Below are positions 11,044 to 26,075 of a DNA stretch of 64,000 nucleotides, one piece after another. The DNA is from Cinnamomum chago (Eukaryota > Streptophyta > Magnoliopsida > Laurales > Lauraceae), in the NCBI GenBank assembly GCA_038049695.1, contig CP142455.1, forward strand, positions 23,039,501 to 23,103,500, given 5' to 3'. The notes under the pieces were generated by a model. It was given only the letters and a program-made list of their open reading frames with translations, ran no database searches and had not been told where the DNA came from. The translations under genes and the position numbers were made by a program. How positions within the stretch are numbered: position 1 is the first letter of the stretch; each line of letters opens with the position of its first letter.

Positions 11044-14000
11044 CTGCATCCAAGCACGCAAGGGGTCACAACAGTTCAATATTATACATTCTGAACTAAT
11101 ATCAAAATATCTGCTTATTTATGTTATGTTTAAGCAGAACTTCCCATAGAAAATTAAAATGGTTTCAGAGGAAGAGCGCTTGCTCATTGTTGCACATTAA
11201 CATTTTTTTGTCGTTTTCAATTTTTTTGAGGTGAAAGCATGGTTGACAATAACTAAAAAAAACAATTTTGGGCATAAGGTGGAGAAACATTTTCCACAAT
11301 CTTACACAAGGTAGAAACAGACTACTTAAAATCATTCCGTCACAAAAATCAAATTTATTTTCAGGAAAAATGCTCCACACAAATATATCCTCGATGTTGT
11401 CTATGAAGTTTGAATAAAAAATGATGACTGCCATACAGTCACATTTAGGGTTTTGGGTTTCTGTGTGCTGGTCAAAGGAGCCTGTGTCTTAATGGATTTT
11501 GAAATGGCAATACTAGGAAATCATGGTTGACATTTTTAAGATCTATGGTTGTTTTGACAGCTTTTCTTTGGTCCAATTGACAGAACATTCTGAACAAAAT
11601 AGGACATGTACACATACTTGAATAAACATCCTTTCTGCACCGCCAACATCACCATTTTCTTTTAAAAGAATTCCCTGCAGAATGAGAAATAATAAAACGC
11701 TCATCCATAGTACAATTTATCCATGAAGATCTATCTTCTAAAACATAAAGGATTAATAGTTCAACTAAGTTAAGACAATGAACATTATAGAATGAAGAAA
11801 TGGAAGACTAAAATGTGTACAGGTAGTTTAGTCCTAAATGATAATAAACTACAGTTGCTTGCAATTGGTATATGGCAATTCCTACCTTCCCACAACATTT
11901 GTCTTATCCACTTCATCGTGTTTTCTTGATTAATTTTTTTGAAGTGAATAAAAACCAAATATAAACTGAAAAAGCGATAGAAAAAGAAGAAAAAAAATTG
12001 AGAATGGAAGAAAAAGGTTTAAAGAAGATAGGAGAAGAAATAGATAAGAGGTTACATTAGACGTCCAAGTTCGGTTATACATATATATATTTATATATAT
12101 ATATATATATATGTAATTCAGGATATTTACAAAAAAGACCTTGTAACTTTTACATAATTATGAAACAGCCTGATTTTTCTAAAATTACAAATAAGACCCC
12201 TGGCTATTTCTCAACAGTCCCCAACAAGCTGGTCCATAGAGAGTTACAATGCCCAGCTTGGAATAAACATCACAACTAAAGTCAGAACTTTGGCATGGAA
12301 GTCTCTCTCAATGCCAAAAGTGCTGTTGTGTTGACCATTCAATCACTACATGTAAGAATTCAAATTCTTGCAATAGGATTTTCAACCAAAATAATTTCAA
12401 TGTCCCATGAGCCATTGTTCAGTATTCAGCTTTAGAACTTGAACTTCCTATTGCTGGTTATTTTTTCGCTTTTTCATGAAGCAAGATTCCCACCAACTAG
12501 ATTACAATAACTTGTGGTTTCCTGTTTTACTTTGAACCCGCCCATCTGTGTAAACTTCGACATTAAAATGGCCATGAAAATGTTGGAGATTTTCTTCAGA
12601 TATTTCAAGATTTTAAAAACCGATTTTTTCTCCTCTATTTTTTTTTTTCTGTTTTTTTTTTTCCGTCACCTGTGAGGGGTTAAGGGTTTCTTTTGTGGAA
12701 AAGAAAAAAAATTTCTCAAAATTGGGATTTCAGTCATTTCGGCCGAAATTATGGAATTCGGCACCATTTCAGCCGAAACTATGGATTTTGGCTGAAATAG
12801 TCTGAAATCCGGATCGAAAATTTGATGAGGTTTTTTGTTTTGGCCAGTGGTCCAAACGAAAAGTTTCGGCCATTTTGGTTGAAAGGAAATTAGATTGACA
12901 ACTATGCCTAGAAGCCAGTTTTAAACATCTCTGGCCTGAAAACCAGTTTTACTGACAGGTCTTTCCTAGACCAGATTGTGTGCTGGGCGCCTGGGCTTGC
13001 AATTCATCCAAGTTCATCCATGCCCTGGTAGCTATGATTTGTTTTTGTCCTTGTTCCTTCTTGAGCTGGAGAGTTATCTCTCTTTGCCTAGTTTTTTGTT
13101 CTCTAGCTGCAGCTGGCCTAATTTGTGGGCCTTTTTGCTGACACGGCATGTGGGTTTTTTTGTTCTCCTTTTGAGTGGGTGACTTAAAGAGTTATTTCAG
13201 TTTTACTGAATTTTTGTGCATTGTTCATCTAAGAAGCACGGACACGGACACGGGACACGGACACGACACGACACGGACACGCCGACACGGCATTTCTCAA
13301 AAAAGTAGGATACGGACACGTCGGGGACACGTTAATAATAATAATAATAATATATCAAATAATATACTAAAAGATACTATCATTTTAACTTTGTAATCAA
13401 TTTAGCAATCAAATAAATAAAAAATCAAGTACCACTGTACCAACTAACAAACAAATCAAATTATCAAATAGCAATACAAAATTGAAACATAATTAATAAT
13501 CATTAAACATGAACTATCCATAGTTCCATAAAATTCATACAAAAAAAAAGGGAGCATCATCAATTTCCTTTTACAAATAGCCCTCTTTGCTTTTCTTTTT
13601 TTAAGGATGGCCCTTTTATTCTATTTTTTTTTCAATTAAAAAGAGGCCAAGCGTGTCCGGACGTGTCCCCAGCGTGTCCGGACGTGTCCCCAGCGTGTCC
13701 ATAACGTGTCCCCAGCGTATCCGAACGTGTCCCTAGCGTGTCCGAAATATAAAAAATTAAAAAATAAACTGGAGACTCTTTTTTGCGTGTCCGACACGTG
13801 TCGGAGCGTGTCCGTGTCCGACACGTGTCGGACACCGACACTCTGGCCCCGGAGAGCTGTCCGTGCTTCCTAGTTGTTCATTGTGCTTTGGAAATATACA
13901 CTTTATCTTTGTAAGAGAAAAAAAAAAAGAAGCAAGAGCAATAGTTTGGTTATAGACGATAGATCTGTACAATATAAACAAGTTTGCCTGATTTGGGCCA

Positions 14001-17000
14001 TTAGTAGCTATAAGATCACCATAAGAGTGTTTGGAAATAAATTATAAGCTATAAAAAAAAAAGCTTGCATCCATTATGAACAGAGTATAGATGGATAAAT
14101 TATGAGAGTAGTAGTAATGGGGGGACTCAAACCCATGCCCTCTCACAAAAGGTAATATGACAAGACCAATTGAGCTGGCCTAGGACTAGGTAAGCAACTC
14201 TTCTTTCCTTTTTTTTGTTCTATAAGTCTATCATAGGTCGGTCTCGTGCTTCATCATTTCCAAGCGGGCCAGGCTCAGCCATCAACTTTCATTTTAAATC
14301 CGGGTCTTGCCTCCATAGCCAGTCATTAAATATAATGCAATGATGCACATTGGTCACTTACTATCAAACGAAGATCATTGTAAATTCATAAAGACAGATA
14401 TTTGCATGAGAAGGTTTGAACTTCTAATTGATTACAAGTGGACCCTATTTAATGGAACTTTCTATATGTTTGTGATTTGATTATAAGAGATTGCTAACAA
14501 ACTGGAATTTTGTCACAAATTTTATCCTTATCAAACTTTTTTATTAACTTTTTACAATTCATTTAATATTTCTTTTAAAAAAATAATAAAATTTTATGGC
14601 ATGTGTTCAGCATGGGCCCTCTTTTGTTACCACCAATGAAGGACCACTACGTAGATTGTTTTATTTTCTTTCAATCTCCACCCTTAATAAATGCAATCTG
14701 ATGTGATGAATCATCTCTTACCTTTTTGAAATTTATGTTACGCTATTCCAATGATTTTCACTTTTTCATTATACACATTTTCCTCTTTCCTCAATATTGG
14801 GTATCCTATTCATACTACCATTTACAATTTTCGAACAATTTTGATCAAGATGTGTGGCCAACTGTAACTGCAAAAGATGTAGGCCCTACTTTGATTCCAC
14901 AATATGTGGGTCGGTATTAAATGTATTATCCAGCTCATAATCAAATGTCAACTAATATTATCCAATCTATTATCACGTTTCTAGTTAATTCTAATTCTTA
15001 CCAACTTTTTTAGCGAAAAATTATACCTCCACATCTAATCTTCATATAAATCCTTTCCCACTTTGAATTTCACCTACCCAATCCATATATTTACACCATT
15101 CTTATGTATTTACTTCAAAATTTTGTTCATTATCACGTTGTGTACAGGCTAATTATCATTTTCCAATAATCTTGATAATTTTAGGCTAATTATTATCAAA
15201 ATGATAATTTCGGCAATAATACATGAAAATGTTAAGTTCATGGGTAATTGAGAGTAGGGTCCTCACAATAAATGTAAGTGATATTGATAGAGACTTAAAA
15301 CAGTACCATGCATGACTACAAATTATACTCAATGCGAATCTCAGTAAACTTAATTAGTAAATCACATGAGTTAGTTAATAACTATGATAGGTAATACGAC
15401 CATGGGTGGCACGATACTATGCAATCAAACCTAGATCATAAATGACTAACCCTTAATCAAGCATAATTAAGGTTGGGCAGTTAAAAATATTTAAATAAAT
15501 AATAAAAAATTAGAAAGGATAATAAATCCCACACATTTGACCAATGATCATTCCCATTTATTAAATTAGACATAGATGTGAGTACAATTATTATTATTAT
15601 TTTTTTGAATGGTAAGTTGTATTAATCAAAGCAAAACAGTACAAAAGATATATACTGAAAAGCAATGAAAAAACAAAAGAGAGAAATAAACCATCCAAAA
15701 CAGCAAAAGAGGAGAAACAAAGCCTCCCAAGCAGGCCAAAGGCCCCAAAAAAGACAAACCAAAACTAAGAGGATACTACTTCTCTCCATTTAAACAACAT
15801 AACATCAATAGGCACTCCCCAAAAATCTGGCAACACAGATACCCAGGAGGCAACGAGGAGTCTGGCTTTTGTAGCAACAACAACTGAGGGGGAAGAACAA
15901 TCTTCAAAGCAGCGTCTATTCCTTTCCTTCCAAATTGCCCAGAAGTTATTATTATTATTATAACTTGGGTTAGAGCACTGTATCATTACGGGCCCACCTA
16001 ATCAACCCAAATCTTTATCTTTTCTTTACTCCTTTCCCCATCTTGCTTCCTCTACAGATTTATTTATTCATATTTTAATATTTTTTTTATTATTTCTTTG
16101 ATGTGCACTAATATTGCTTTTATATTGGAATATATGTTTATTTTTCTTTTTTTGGCCCATGTTGGGCATGAGCCTCTCACATTAGTACTAATAATTTCCC
16201 CTTAAATCAGCTCCAATTCCAAATACCCGAGTGGGCATTTGGAAAAGGAAAGGTATGCTTGCATACGTATAAAAATCAAATTTACAACTTTTCCTCCACT
16301 CTGAGAGGAGGAAATCTTGCAAGCAGTGATACTCCACCATTTACGGGTAGCTTACAACTTTTCCTCCGCTCTGAGAGGAGGAAAACTTGCATTTTCGACT
16401 ATGCCACTGATGCCTACAATGGTAAGGTTGCAATCCGATTTTTCCTTCTTTTTTCCTTTTTTTTTACATGTGTGTCGGGTCACGGGTCGGGGTTTGGGGA
16501 TGGGTATGAATGATTAACGTTTAAATGCGACAGCACCAAATCAAAACAAGTAATAAATCGCTTGTTAGGTAAATTTACTTTAAAGATGAAGTGAAGTGAA
16601 AGGTTAATACAAGAGACAACAAAAATAAATGTTTGGGGGAATCAAAAAGCGAAAGAGTAGCATTTTTAATTTACCTTTAAAAAGGAAAAGTGTTTTTTGT
16701 AAGGGTGCTCATGGATTTGGCCTGGCCCGCTATGGGTTGAACATCGGGTTTAGGTTATAATAGATAGGCCGTGCTCATATTTTATTTATTTGGACTCAGT
16801 GGCTGAGATCAGAAATCCCCGTCCGGCCCAGATATACAAGTAAATTCAAGGATGAAAATAGCGGTAGCGGCGGGCGTAGCGGCCCGCCGCCAAAACGCTA
16901 CGAAGCGGGCGATACGTAGCGTAGCGGGGATACGTAGCGGCGTAGCGGTACGATTTTAAAAAATCGCCAGAAAAATCTAAAAAAATTCCAGAAAATCCAG

Positions 17001-20000
17001 AAAATTGTAAAATGAAAGAAAATGTTTTTTTTTTTTGCAAAAGTAACTAAGGTAAGGGGGCGTAGCGGTCCCCTCACTGTATGAGGTCTTGTATCGCTGT
17101 ATAAATAGAAAATAATAGTAATGATCATTTTTTTCACATGTGTTCATGTTGCTTAGTTATACTAACTTAGAAACTAATGAAAGGCTTATAAAAGAAAAAG
17201 CTATGTCATGTACCTAGAGAAAAAAATACATCTATCAAAGGGGGTGTCTAATAGGATGTACTTATAGAAGAATCATTGAAAAGAACTCTCTATATTGACT
17301 GTAATTCGGCGAGATCATATGCTTTTTGGTGTTCTTTTAAACATAAAAGGGTAGAAGAGTTGTGTAGAAATGTTATTTGGAGAGAAGAAGAAAAGAAATA
17401 AGTCTTATTATGCATTTAAAAAAAAATTGGAAAGTAGGATTTTTTCTCACCCCGTAGCGGTCATAGCGGCCTGTAGTGGCCCATAGCGGCCCCGTAGCGG
17501 CCGTAGCGGTCCCGTAGCGGATGTAGCAGCCGCTATGGGTGCGACGGCCGATAAATTGGCTGTAGCGTAGCGGTGGCGGCCGCTACGGCCGATATAGCCT
17601 GTCAATGGGTCGTGCTACGGCCGATATAGCCTATTTTCATCCATGCAAGTAATTATGAGGGAGGGAGTAGGCCTGTCAATGGGTCGAGCCAGACCTGGGC
17701 ATGGGTTGTCAAATCCCGTCCCGAATATTGGACGGGCCTGCCGACGGTTGTCCAATTCCGGCCCTAAATTGAGCGTGCCTATATCAAATCCCATCCAGTG
17801 CGGACTCGGGCTTGGCCCAGGCTGGGCCTAGGCTTTAGCACTATCTTGAATATAAGATCAACATTCTCTAATTATTCTTATACTATCACTGGACTTTAAA
17901 CCCTCCTCCTTTTTTCCACGCTTGGGACCGACAATGCAATGCAACAAAGAACATGGCGAAGTTCGAAAAAAGATTTTTTGCCAGTGACATTAGAAAATCA
18001 ATAGAAATGAGTATCATGTTGGTCAAGTAATGTCTAAAAGAACTAAATAGAAATTATTTTTCTTTTAATATGTCTAAAAGATCAGTTAGTGCATTCCCAT
18101 CATTGTATGGATCATCATCACTAGTTGGGTCGTGACTAAACCAATCTTCGTCTTGAGGAGGGATGGCTTTGTATGGAGAGATTTATGAGGGCAGAGTTAC
18201 AAAAATAACCCTCTTAATTAGCCCTTTTTTAATTGCTATGTGGGGCAATTTCAGAAAAACATATAAAAATTAATAAAATAACCTTGTGGGCGGGCCGGAA
18301 CGGGCCTAGACGGGTTGGGCATGCTCTGCCCATTCCTAGTCCCATTTTAGCGGGGCTTTCAAATAATTGTCCAAGCCCAACCCACTGGGCTTAAATTTTT
18401 TTTAAAAGCCCTATGTTTTCAAGCTTGGGCCGGGCCGGGTACCCATTTCAACGGGCTAAATCGACAGGCCTAGTTATGAGAGAACCAAAAGATCACCTAT
18501 TATCCAAATTAAGAAAAAAGTAAGATACATTACGAGATAACCAAAAAGATCCCTAATTCCAAATTAAGAAAGAAATATGATAATATGTACCTTTGCCAAG
18601 TATCCACGAAAGTCATTTGGATACATGGAAATGAGTCTGTCATAAACAGAAGCAGCATCACTGACATGGCCCCAATCAGAATAGGCTTTTCCAAGAAGCA
18701 ACTCAACCTGAAATAACATGCTTTAGAAGCTGAAAGACACCACCAAAAAAAACAAAAGAATGCCAATAATTAAACTCAGAAAATCGTATTAAAAATAAGC
18801 AATAATGATATGTTTATTCACCATATTCATTCACCAAACAAGAGAACCTCCCTTGCCTGATAACTGTCATGTGCATGTGAAATATTGAGGATCTCTTACC
18901 CTAAAAACTGTGGTCTTTTAAAAAATATTCGTAATAGAGGAAAGGGGGAGCTACAATGAATTTCATGTGTTTTCGGGGGTCACTTTTTCCCCATGGCCCC
19001 TAAATTAGGATCCAAAGTATTCATCCCCTTCAGAAGGCCAAAAACAGCAAGGGGTCAAATATTACTCATTGATTCATCATGGATTTTGACATATTTGCAA
19101 AAAAGTCTAGACCAATAGATGACCATTTGTGGACTTTTGTAGCCTCTAAATCCCAATCCATGTTTGTTCATCCATTTTAAAAAGGCCAAAAAGGGCTAGG
19201 GGGTAAAATTTGGCAGCTTGATTCATCATGGATCACAAGAAAATTGCGTAAAACTCCAAACCGTTGATCTAGTGAAAAAAAGAAGTAAGTTTTTTGCCAG
19301 TCCATTTTCTTCAATTTTTTAATTACTTTGGGCCCCTAAAGCATGATCCGAACTGTTCATCCTCTTCAAAAGGACAAAAAGGGCTTAGAGAGTCAAATTT
19401 CAGCAGTTGATTCATCATTGATTTTGAGATATTTGCAAAAAAGTCCAAACCCAAAAACTGAATTTTTTTATTCCTTGGGCCCCATTTGCATGATCCGAAC
19501 TGTTCATCTCTAGAAGGCCAAAAGAAGGCTAGAAGGTGAAATTTTAGGTCTTGATCCGACATGGATTCTGAAAAACGTGTGATCGTTGGATGTAGTACAA
19601 TGCAAATGGTTTGATTCCGCTGTGCACACCAAACGTGGAATGCGATGATACCTCCCCTCAGAAATTCTCATCGAGGATAACTTGGTTCCAGGGGAATGAA
19701 GGAATACTCCAATTAGAGGATTCCTCTCTCGTTACCGAATGTGCCCTAAAGCAAAAAATCCAAAATAGAACACTTTAGAAAAGTTGTACATAGGTCATTT
19801 CATAAACATTTGGAAAATTATGTGTTAATTGCTTATGGTTAGAAGATTATTTGGGCTTGATCCTCAGGAAACCATACCTGGTCATCCATACATGCAAAAC
19901 CGATTTTAAGATCCCTCCCTAACTTTGAATTTGACCATTTCTAGAGTTGGTTGGGGATTACTTAAATACCAGTAGAATAGATGAATCATGAGAGATCTAG

Positions 20001-23000
20001 AGTTTTTCCCAATGAAGTTAGAAAAACCATTAAGGGTAAAAATAGAGAAATACAAAGAAAGAACAAGAATGGTCAGGAAAGAAGGATACAGTCATGCCAT
20101 CTAGGGCTGGATGACCATTCTTACTATAAATTATTTATTTTCACATAATTAGAAAAAAAAACCCATGCATTACCCAAATTACATAAATCCCACTGAAATT
20201 TAATTATTTATAAATAAGTCCTACTCTTAACTCATAATAATATCTACCATATTGAAAGTCTACAACCTGTAGGAAAAGAAGAATACTAGTCCAAAATTTT
20301 AGGTCACAATATAGATGATAGTGCCAATTTGGAATACATGGTTTCTATTTTTCAGGATTCTGAGTCCTTATGTTTAGGGAACTTGCATAACAATCAAGAA
20401 TCCAAGTATGCAGCAGTTTAGGTGCCATTAGTGGCATTTTAGTCCTCTCAGTAGAATTGAGAGAATGGAGTTACAACCTCTCATGGTACATATATGAGTG
20501 AAAACTCAGTTGGAGAGTTCTTTTCATGTAAATTAATGAGATTTTTGCAGTAAGAAAACCTTTTCTTTTGTGTTGAAGATTTTAGGGACTTAACAGCATT
20601 CTTAAAATTGATATAAAGCAGAACCACACCACAGCTGGAAGCAGTATGATCATCACAAACGTACACTAACAACAAATAAGTTTCAGATAGAAGCATCACA
20701 GTAACGTTGTGAAAGAATGAAATAGAACTCACTTGAATGGGATCGATTTGCATTCTGTTATCCAGATTACTGCTACCATCACCTTGAATATTTTGTTCTT
20801 TCAAACTTCTGGAGTTCAAAGATTCTTGAGTAGCAGTAAGTAGTTGAACAGCCTGCAGCAGAGACAGACAATCAGAACGGGATACACATTTCATGAAATG
20901 CGTACCAACTTACATTATACACAAATCCTACAACCACTCGCTCAATTTACATTTTATAAGCTCATGGTCAGGGATCAAAAAAAGAAAGAAAGATGTGATA
21001 TCTAAATGCAAGATTGATCAGAACTGTTGACTTTCAACGGGACACAAAGTAGTGGATCATTTGCTCCAAATGCATTTGAGAGTATCAAGTGACAGCAATT
21101 ATATTTGCAATTTTATTTTTAACATAGTAGCTGTAGCATTCGTGCAAAAATGGGGTCGGCTGAGTGTTAAGTTCTGAGTAGACCTGAAATTTGGTTGGGG
21201 AAGATTTGTCCAACTACCTCTCTAATGCCAACCCTCTGTTTTCTGAGCTTGGGACTAGCAAGTACTAGCATGACACATGCCGTCGCAATAAGATTACCAA
21301 AATCCCTAAAAGGCAATAGCTCTAAACATCCCATTACAGCTAGGGTCTTATCTGTAATTTTCTATTAATCATGGGCTAATTTTTTTATGATGAGAATTAA
21401 GTTAGTGTTAAATTAGGACTGGATTAGATTTGCATTAGATTAGGTTAGAGTTATAATGTGATAAGGTTTCCTAGCTTAAGATAAAATCTTGACTGTACTT
21501 TATCAATAGCCATTGGTTATTCTCAATTAAATAACATAGTAAATTTGTCAAGATTTAGTCCCTAAATTTCTACAATCAATAAGAAAATGGGTTTTCCAAT
21601 ATAGAAAGCCGACCCCTATTCTTTAGGCTTTGAAGTTTCTCAATATAGAAAATATACAAATTACCCTTAATTGGGTCCTCCTCATATCCTAAACCATATA
21701 TCACAACAAATCACAGCAGATTTTATACATGATGGTCCCAGTTCACGCATGGTTTGATACCCCTCGCCCCTTAAATTGATGATGGTGAATCAACCAACAT
21801 CAATTTGCTTACAGAGAATTGATGTTTAAAGCATGAAAGAGCTTCGTACAGATGTCATCAACTTTGAGGTCAGTGGTAACAAGGGGGAAGTATAATGATC
21901 TTGTCATCAAAGGCCTTACGGATGTAGTTACAATCAACTTCAATGTACTTCCTCCTTTCATGATAGATAGGAATAGAAACAATCAGAATCACACTTGTGT
22001 TGTTTGTATGAAGAGTGTAAGGACCCAAACCTAGATTTATCCGGCTTTTTGTTTTTTTTTTAATGGCAATTTATCCTGCTATTATTATCTAGTAAAAGTA
22101 AAATAGACTAAGTGTGCCTTCTAGACCCACCCTGTGCATTTAGTGAATAATTATCGCATTATTGTCTACCTATTTTTACTTATCGATGCTATTATTGTTA
22201 ATAATGTTACTATTGCTAATATTATTGTTAATAATCGTAATATGATCGGTTACGATTTGCTTGTAGTAATGTGTGAGAGGGAAAGCCAAGTCCAGAGGAT
22301 GGTGAAAGTGGGACCTTTGGATGCCATTGACCTTCGGAGCACCAAGACTAGAATTTAACGCATCCGAAGCCCCCATTTGACCATTAAGTTGAATGGTGTA
22401 GTGATGCAGTCACGGGTATCAAAAGTACCACAAAACAACATACTGGTTGTTCCTAAGGAATGCGGTAACTAGAGATGTCAAATGAGGCAGGTATACCCAT
22501 TCTTTCCTTCTCGGGACCTGCTGGATTCTCCTCGGTAAATGTGGCAAAACTATTGGCTATTAGGACAGGCCTTGGAGAAGCAAAGCACTTGAACCTACAC
22601 AACTTGATCGTTGAAAGGGACTCCTTTTGTGCAATTTAGTGGGCCTCAGGAGCAGCTAAAGCTCCTTGGAAGGTGGCGGGTGTGGTGGGGGAGATTTTGG
22701 ATCTTGTAAATGTAATAAACCATATACCAACCCAAAAACTTAAGCTGATAGGTGGAAGGCCCATACAGGTATAGTAAGATATGTAAAGCTTATTACTTAG
22801 GCGATGTGGGATGTGGGACTTCCCAACACTCCCCCTCACGTGCAAGCCCAATAGATTTCATGGACGGGCCTGTCACGTGGGCTACACGAGAACACTGGGA
22901 TCGAAACCCGCTCTGATACCATGTAATCAACTATATACCAACCATACCAACCCAAAAGCTTAAGCTGATAGGTGGAAGGCCCATACAGGTATAGTAAGAT

Positions 23001-26000
23001 ATGTCAAGCCTATTACTTAGGCGATGTGGGATGTGGGACTTCCCAACAATAAATAGTATTCAGGTGGCCTTTTCCCATATTGGTCGAAGTGCTAACTTAG
23101 AAGCTGATCGCCTAGCCGAGGAAGGGGCATCTCATAATGCGTTGCGAGTTATAGTCTATCCCCTGTAGTTTTTTTCCCTTTTTTCTTTTCTTGTTTGTAG
23201 TCTTTTGAGATGGGGCAGGACCCTCAATTTTGTTTGGGTCTAGGCTTCATGCATCTTTTGTTGCAGTATCCTTCTCCTAAACTGTATAGCTTTTCTTTTT
23301 AATATAGTCGCTTTTCTCAAAAAAAAAAAAAAAAAAAAATTTGCTAGTGGATATTCCCAATGAATAACATTGTGAATTTGTCGAGATGTAGTCCCTAAAT
23401 TGTTATTAGAGCCATACAAAAGCCTGTTCCAGATATGTACTGAGGTTTATAAACAGTGTATGAAACTCTGTATGCAGATATGCTACTGTTTGTTGATACT
23501 GATGTCCAAGCTCCACTTCTAATATCTCTAACATGCTCTACTATAAATTTTAGAATCTCTATGCTATCAGTCAATTCTTTCTCCAGAAAAGTAGCAGTAG
23601 TATATATGTTAACAGAAAAAAAAAAAAAAAAAATTCTATTGCAACAACCAACAATAGTTGACATGGTTTTTATGCAAACATGAATGCATCCCTCAAACAT
23701 TGCTAGTAGGGTTCTGGAAGCATTTATTGTGTGACAGATGAGCTGATTTAGCCATTATTTCAAAACATATGATTGAGGTCCTTACATATCTAAAGTGTTT
23801 TTCTAGTCATTAAGAACGTTGAGCTGCATAAATAAGGAATTGGTAGGATATTAAAATTTTAAACCTAAAAAAAGTGTAACTTATGGATGAATGACTAACC
23901 TCTTCTGGTTTCTGAGCAGCTAGTAATGAATTTGTAAGGCCGCGCAAAACCTCAAGATTTGTAGTTTCAGACGCCTGTTGAGGATGGCATAGACCATTAA
24001 AAATTTAAAGAGACAGAAACTTTCTTAATAAATCTTGCATGTCAAGACATTAAAGGCAAAAAGAAATGGTTTCTTTTAATAGGTCGCAGGTGTTATTTAA
24101 TGAGAAGAAATGATTTCTTTTAATAGGCATTAGATGATATTGTATTATTTTCATATCGAACCTCCTCTCTTCTTTGTTTGTCACTATAGATATCATACTC
24201 CCCCTCCCCTACCTAGAATCATTCTTAAATTGCATATCATCATAACCATGAGAGCCATATCCCATCAACCCGACGTAGACTAAAGCACTTCTATAAAAAA
24301 GCTCTAAAATCAAAACAAACTAATCTCACTATGGAGCATGAAACAGTTCTTAGTTTTATTTTCTATAGAAACTACCTGTAGTTTTCTCCTGTGAATGGAT
24401 TTATAATCTATGCTTCCAGACTTCCAGTAACTCTAGACATCCTTCTTAGCATGCACATTTTATCGATAGGAATTATAGTTTCTTCTCATTTCTTTATTGT
24501 GCAACACTCGGCTCCATAAACAAGTAGCTTTAACTACCATCTTCCAAAACTGCCTCTTTAATCAAGTGCACTCAGGAAACCCCATAACATGCCACTAGCT
24601 TGTTTCCATGAACCCATCTTGAGTTCATCCTATTTGCTATATTAAACTCAAAGTCCCCATTTTATTCTACATTTGCTCCTATTTAATGAGGGCTATCACA
24701 TTGTGGTACTAGGTCGTCTTCTGTTTGGACAATTTCCACTTCTTTGATGCACTTAACTTGTGATGAGGCCCATTGGATGCTTTAACCTAGGCCTACCTAG
24801 CATAAAGGGAAAAGGTAAAAGGAGTATAAGCTATTAACAGCACTCAGCTAGCATCATGGAGAGTTCACTAATCCACAATGAGGAATAGTAAAAGGGTTCT
24901 AATTTGAAAGTGGATATAAGTTGAAAACTAAGCCAGATGGATCAGTTTGTAGGAACAAAGACAAGTTGGCAACAAAAGCTTGGTTTTAAAAATCAGCTGA
25001 GTCCAACTTGACACCTATTGAGTGTCAGTTCCACAACAATCCACAATGAAATTCAGAACACAAAAACATTGAATGATTTTTGGCTGCCTCTCATGGAGAG
25101 ACACTATATCCTTTGATGCCTTAGAGTCACAATGAAATTCAGGACACCGTATCCTTTCACACCTTCAAGTCAGGCATCGCTCAGCTGTTTGAGTCTACAA
25201 CAGTATGGGAACCCCTGTGACAAGGAATGTTTATTATTTTGAAATCTGCAGATTGGTTATTTTGAGGTGGAACGTACACCACTGAGTACTGTTAAGATGT
25301 TTTGGGTCCCAACTTTTGGCTGGGCATTCCCGTGCACTTTTACTTTGGCCAGGCTACTATCTCGTGCATCCCTACCACAACTCTGTCAAGTAAGAGAGGG
25401 ATGCAACATATTATCCCGTGGTGTATTAGCCTATCTGGACTGCCTACTTGCTAGGATGTTTGACGTCTAGATTATTGTCTTTATCTGAATCTGTTGGTTA
25501 TCTATATTCATGCACAATTGCCTAGCATATTGTCCATGTTATTCTCTGTAATTATCTTTGTCTATTACTCTACACCGATGCATCATATCATGTTACCTAT
25601 ACTTAACTACTTGCCAGGTTTCCGTAAACCTAATGATCTGTTTGATGTGTAGATTATTGTCTTTATCTGAATCTGTTGGTTGTCTATATTCATGCACAAT
25701 TGCCTAGCATATTGTCCATGTTATTCTCTTTAATTACCTTTGTCTATTACTTTCCACCTATGCATCATATCATGTTCCTATATTTAACTACTTGCGAAGT
25801 TGCTGTAAACCTAATGATCTACACTTGGTGCTGTACTTGACAAACCCACCAGTCCCTATGAGCAGGAGATTGAGGTGGTCCAAGAGGATCAACCAGGGGA
25901 GTACTGCGAGTGGGGCACAATCTGAGTTGCCGCGTTCATAAACACGAGAGCCTCTACATAGTTATTTTCTTTGGACAGATTTCTTGGTATCTTTTGTATA

Positions 26001-26026
26001 TCTTTCTTTAGCACCATGCTGTGGCC

Positions 26027-26075
<49 letters not shown>

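Noticed and set aside
13229..13873. CRISPR-like array of short repeats
   Set aside because: The GGACACG units are contiguous or irregularly spaced, without unique spacers of equal length, and sit within TIRs and an 8-bp duplication in a plant intron.
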